From an uncultured Oscillospiraceae bacterium (GTDB taxonomy: Bacteria; Bacillota; Clostridia; Oscillospirales; Oscillospiraceae), in contig CAJFUI010000103.1 of NCBI GenBank assembly GCA_904420145.1, positions 1 through 37,175 on the forward strand: a stretch of 37,175 bases of DNA, in the 5' to 3' direction. Below the pieces are notes generated by a model, which was not told the origin of the DNA, made no database searches, and saw nothing but the letters and a program-made list of their open reading frames with translations. Below are positions 34,594-37,175 of the stretch, piece after piece. The translations under genes and the position numbers were made by a program. The stretch's first letter is position 1. Each line of letters begins with the position of its first letter.

Positions 34594-35664
34594 ATGGAAT
34601 TGACGCCACGGAAAAAGGAAATATTGAAAGTGGTGATCGAGAACTATATCTCCACAGCCGAGCCCATCGGCTCCAAGGCCATCGCGGCGCAGATGAGCAG
34701 CAACGTCAGCAGCGCCACCGTCCGCAACGAGCTGGCAGATTTGGTGGAGATGGGCTATTTGGAACAGCCCCACACCTCCGCCGGAAGGATTCCCTCCCCC
34801 AAGGGCTACCGGCTCTATGTCAACGAGCTCATGGAGCAGCGGGCGTTGAGCCTGCAGGAGACGGAGGAGATCAACCAGGCCCTGCAGATGAAGATGCAGG
34901 AGCTGGACGGGGTGATTTCCAAGGCCGGACAGATGGCGGCGGCGCTGGTGAACTACCCGGCCTACGCCATGGCTGGCGTCAAGACGGAGGTGGCGGTGCA
35001 GCGGTTTGATCTGCTGAGTGTGGACGAGAGAAGCTTTATCGCCGTGGTGATGACCGAGGACAGCCGGGTGAAAAGCCGGCTGCTCCACACGGAGATGGCG
35101 GTGTCGCCTGACGAGCTCTCCGCCCTTGCGGCGCTGCTCAACGCCCACTTTACCCATCTCCATATTGCAGAGATGAACCAGCGGCTGATGTCCCTCTCTT
35201 CCCAGACCTCGCCGTCTCTCTTTATGACGCTGAATTTAGTGGTGGAGTACGCCGCCGATGTGCTGGAGGGCAGCGAGAAGAACCGGGCGGTTACCGCCGG
35301 CGCCAACAACATTTTGAAGCTGCCGGAGTTTCGGGACGTGGATAAGGCCCATGAGCTTATGAGCTTCATGGTGGAGAATCCCGAGGATCTGCCGGTGCCC
35401 GCCAACGGTAAAAGCATGCAGATCCTGATTGGACCGGAGAATGTCAATGAGGCCCTGAAGGATACCAGTGTGGTGGTGGCCAGCTACGATATTGGGGACA
35501 ATATGCGGGGGTTGATCGGCGTGGTCGGCCCCACTCGGATGGACTACGCCACCGTGGCCGCCCGGCTGAGCTACTTTGCCGAGGGATTGACCAAAATGTT
35601 TGGGAAACCGGAAGAAAAAAAGGAGGGCCTTCTGCCAAAGCCTAAGGAGGAAAACGAAGGATGA
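34594..35664 (+). CDS. hrcA: Heat-inducible transcriptional repressor HrcA
   Basis: MELTPRKKEILKVVIENYISTAEPIGSKAI...SSATVRNELADLVEMGYLEQPHTSAGRIPSPKGYRLYV. Confidence 0.97.
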   Translation: MELTPRKKEILKVVIENYISTAEPIGSKAIAAQMSSNVSSATVRNELADLVEMGYLEQPHTSAGRIPSPKGYRLYVNELMEQRALSLQETEEINQALQMKMQELDGVISKAGQMAAALVNYPAYAMAGVKTEVAVQRFDLLSVDERSFIAVVMTEDSRVKSRLLHTEMAVSPDELSALAALLNAHFTHLHIAEMNQRLMSLSSQTSPSLFMTLNLVVEYAADVLEGSEKNRAVTAGANNILKLPEFRDVDKAHELMSFMVENPEDLPVPANGKSMQILIGPENVNEALKDTSVVVASYDIGDNMRGLIGVVGPTRMDYATVAARLSYFAEGLTKMFGKPEEKKEGLLPKPKEENEG

Positions 35665-36227
35665 GTAAGAAAGAAAATACCGCTCCCATAGAGGAGCAGG
35701 ATACCCCCGCCGCTGCGGCCGAGGAGGCTGTGCCGTCGGAAAATGCCGAGGTGACCGAGACCTACACCGTCACCAAGGAGGAGATGGAAAAGATGGAGAA
35801 CTTGGCCGAGCAGCTGAGCAATCTCAATGACCAGCATCTCCGGCTGATGGCGGAATATGATAACTACAGAAAGCGGACCCAGAAGGAGAAGGAGAATATC
35901 TATCAGGACGCGAAGATCGACACCCTCTCCAAATTCCTCGAGGTCTATGACAACTTAGAGCGGGCGGTCTCCCAAGAGGGGGACGAGGACAACGTCCACA
36001 AGAAGGGTATGGAGATGATCTTCCACCAGCTGCAGGGCATCCTGACCAAGCTGGGCGTCACCGTGCTGGATCCCAAGGGCGAGACCTTCGATCCGGAGAA
36101 GCACAACGCCGTGATGCACATTGAGGATGAGAATTTAGGGGAGAATGTGGTAGCCCAGGTCTTTCAGAAGGGGTTTCTGCTCGGAGACAGGGTGATCCGC
36201 TTCGCCGCGGTGCAGGTGGCAAACTAA
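35661..36227 (+). CDS. grpE: Nucleotide exchange factor GrpE
   Basis: LMAEYDNYRKRTQKEKENIYQDA...FDPEKHNAVMH...VAQVFQKGFLLGDRVIRFAAVQVAN. Confidence 0.97.
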   Translation: MSKKENTAPIEEQDTPAAAAEEAVPSENAEVTETYTVTKEEMEKMENLAEQLSNLNDQHLRLMAEYDNYRKRTQKEKENIYQDAKIDTLSKFLEVYDNLERAVSQEGDEDNVHKKGMEMIFHQLQGILTKLGVTVLDPKGETFDPEKHNAVMHIEDENLGENVVAQVFQKGFLLGDRVIRFAAVQVAN

Positions 36228-36236
36228 ATGCATTTT

Positions 36237-36350
36237 CCAGCCGAACCCGCTGCGCTGGGCTTCGGCTGGAGGACACCAGTGACATCGGTCACTGGTGACG
36301 CCGCCCAAGGCGGCTGAGTCGAGGTGTTTTACCAAGGCACATGTCCTTGG
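36237..36350 (+). other. Four tandem hairpins in the grpE-dnaK spacer
   Basis: ccagccgaa/ttcggctgg (36237-36269); caccagtgac-atcg-gtcactggtg (36274-36297); gccgcc-caa-ggcggc (36300-36314); ccaagg-cacatgt-ccttgg (36332-36350). Confidence 0.75.
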
Positions 36351-36416
36351 AAAAATAAAAGAAAAAGCATATCCCAAAGAAATTTGTTAAAAATAAAAAT
36401 TTTTCTATAGATTTAG

Positions 36417-37175
<759 letters not shown>

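Noticed and set aside
36384-36411. Possible dnaK-proximal promoter TTGTTA-16-TATAGA
   Set aside because: Predicted start would fall inside the dnaK Shine-Dalgarno (36415-36420), leaving no functional leader; likely chance in an AT-rich stretch.

Overview
This window is a chromosomal segment from a high-GC, spore-forming Clostridia bacterium, probably Oscillospiraceae-like (inferred from gene content, not searched). Most of it is conserved core genome. In order it carries: prfB; an M23/SpoIIQ-like peptidase; hpf; the divIC-yabQ-yabP-yabO-hup-spoVB(yabM-like) sporulation/division cluster; a nucleoside kinase-hemZ-MBL-dtd-rel-recJ cluster; a phosphatase fused to a GNAT-like domain; a patatin; a five-gene operon of unknown membrane proteins; an ECF-like sigma/DUF4367-like pair with a DUF975 protein; a complete rnfCDGEAB operon; xpaC-telA; a TPM-domain protein; and CIRCE-hrcA-grpE-dnaK (dnaK runs off the end). 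I see no CRISPR array, phage, IS transposase, tRNA or rRNA. The least explained signals are mostly noncoding: (1) a ~510-bp dispersed noncoding repeat, two diverged copies, whose hairpins keep the same geometry while the stem sequence changes; (2) a promoter-to-terminator unit suggesting an orphan ~70-nt RNA; (3) two hairpins that bury a Shine-Dalgarno sequence; (4) a five-gene membrane operon with a 21-bp dyad operator candidate, a shared C-terminal tail hidden by a one-base frameshift, and a coupled 10-aa leader ORF; (5) a leftover telA 3' end; (6) four hairpins between grpE and dnaK. All product names come from reading the supplied translations; no database search was run.
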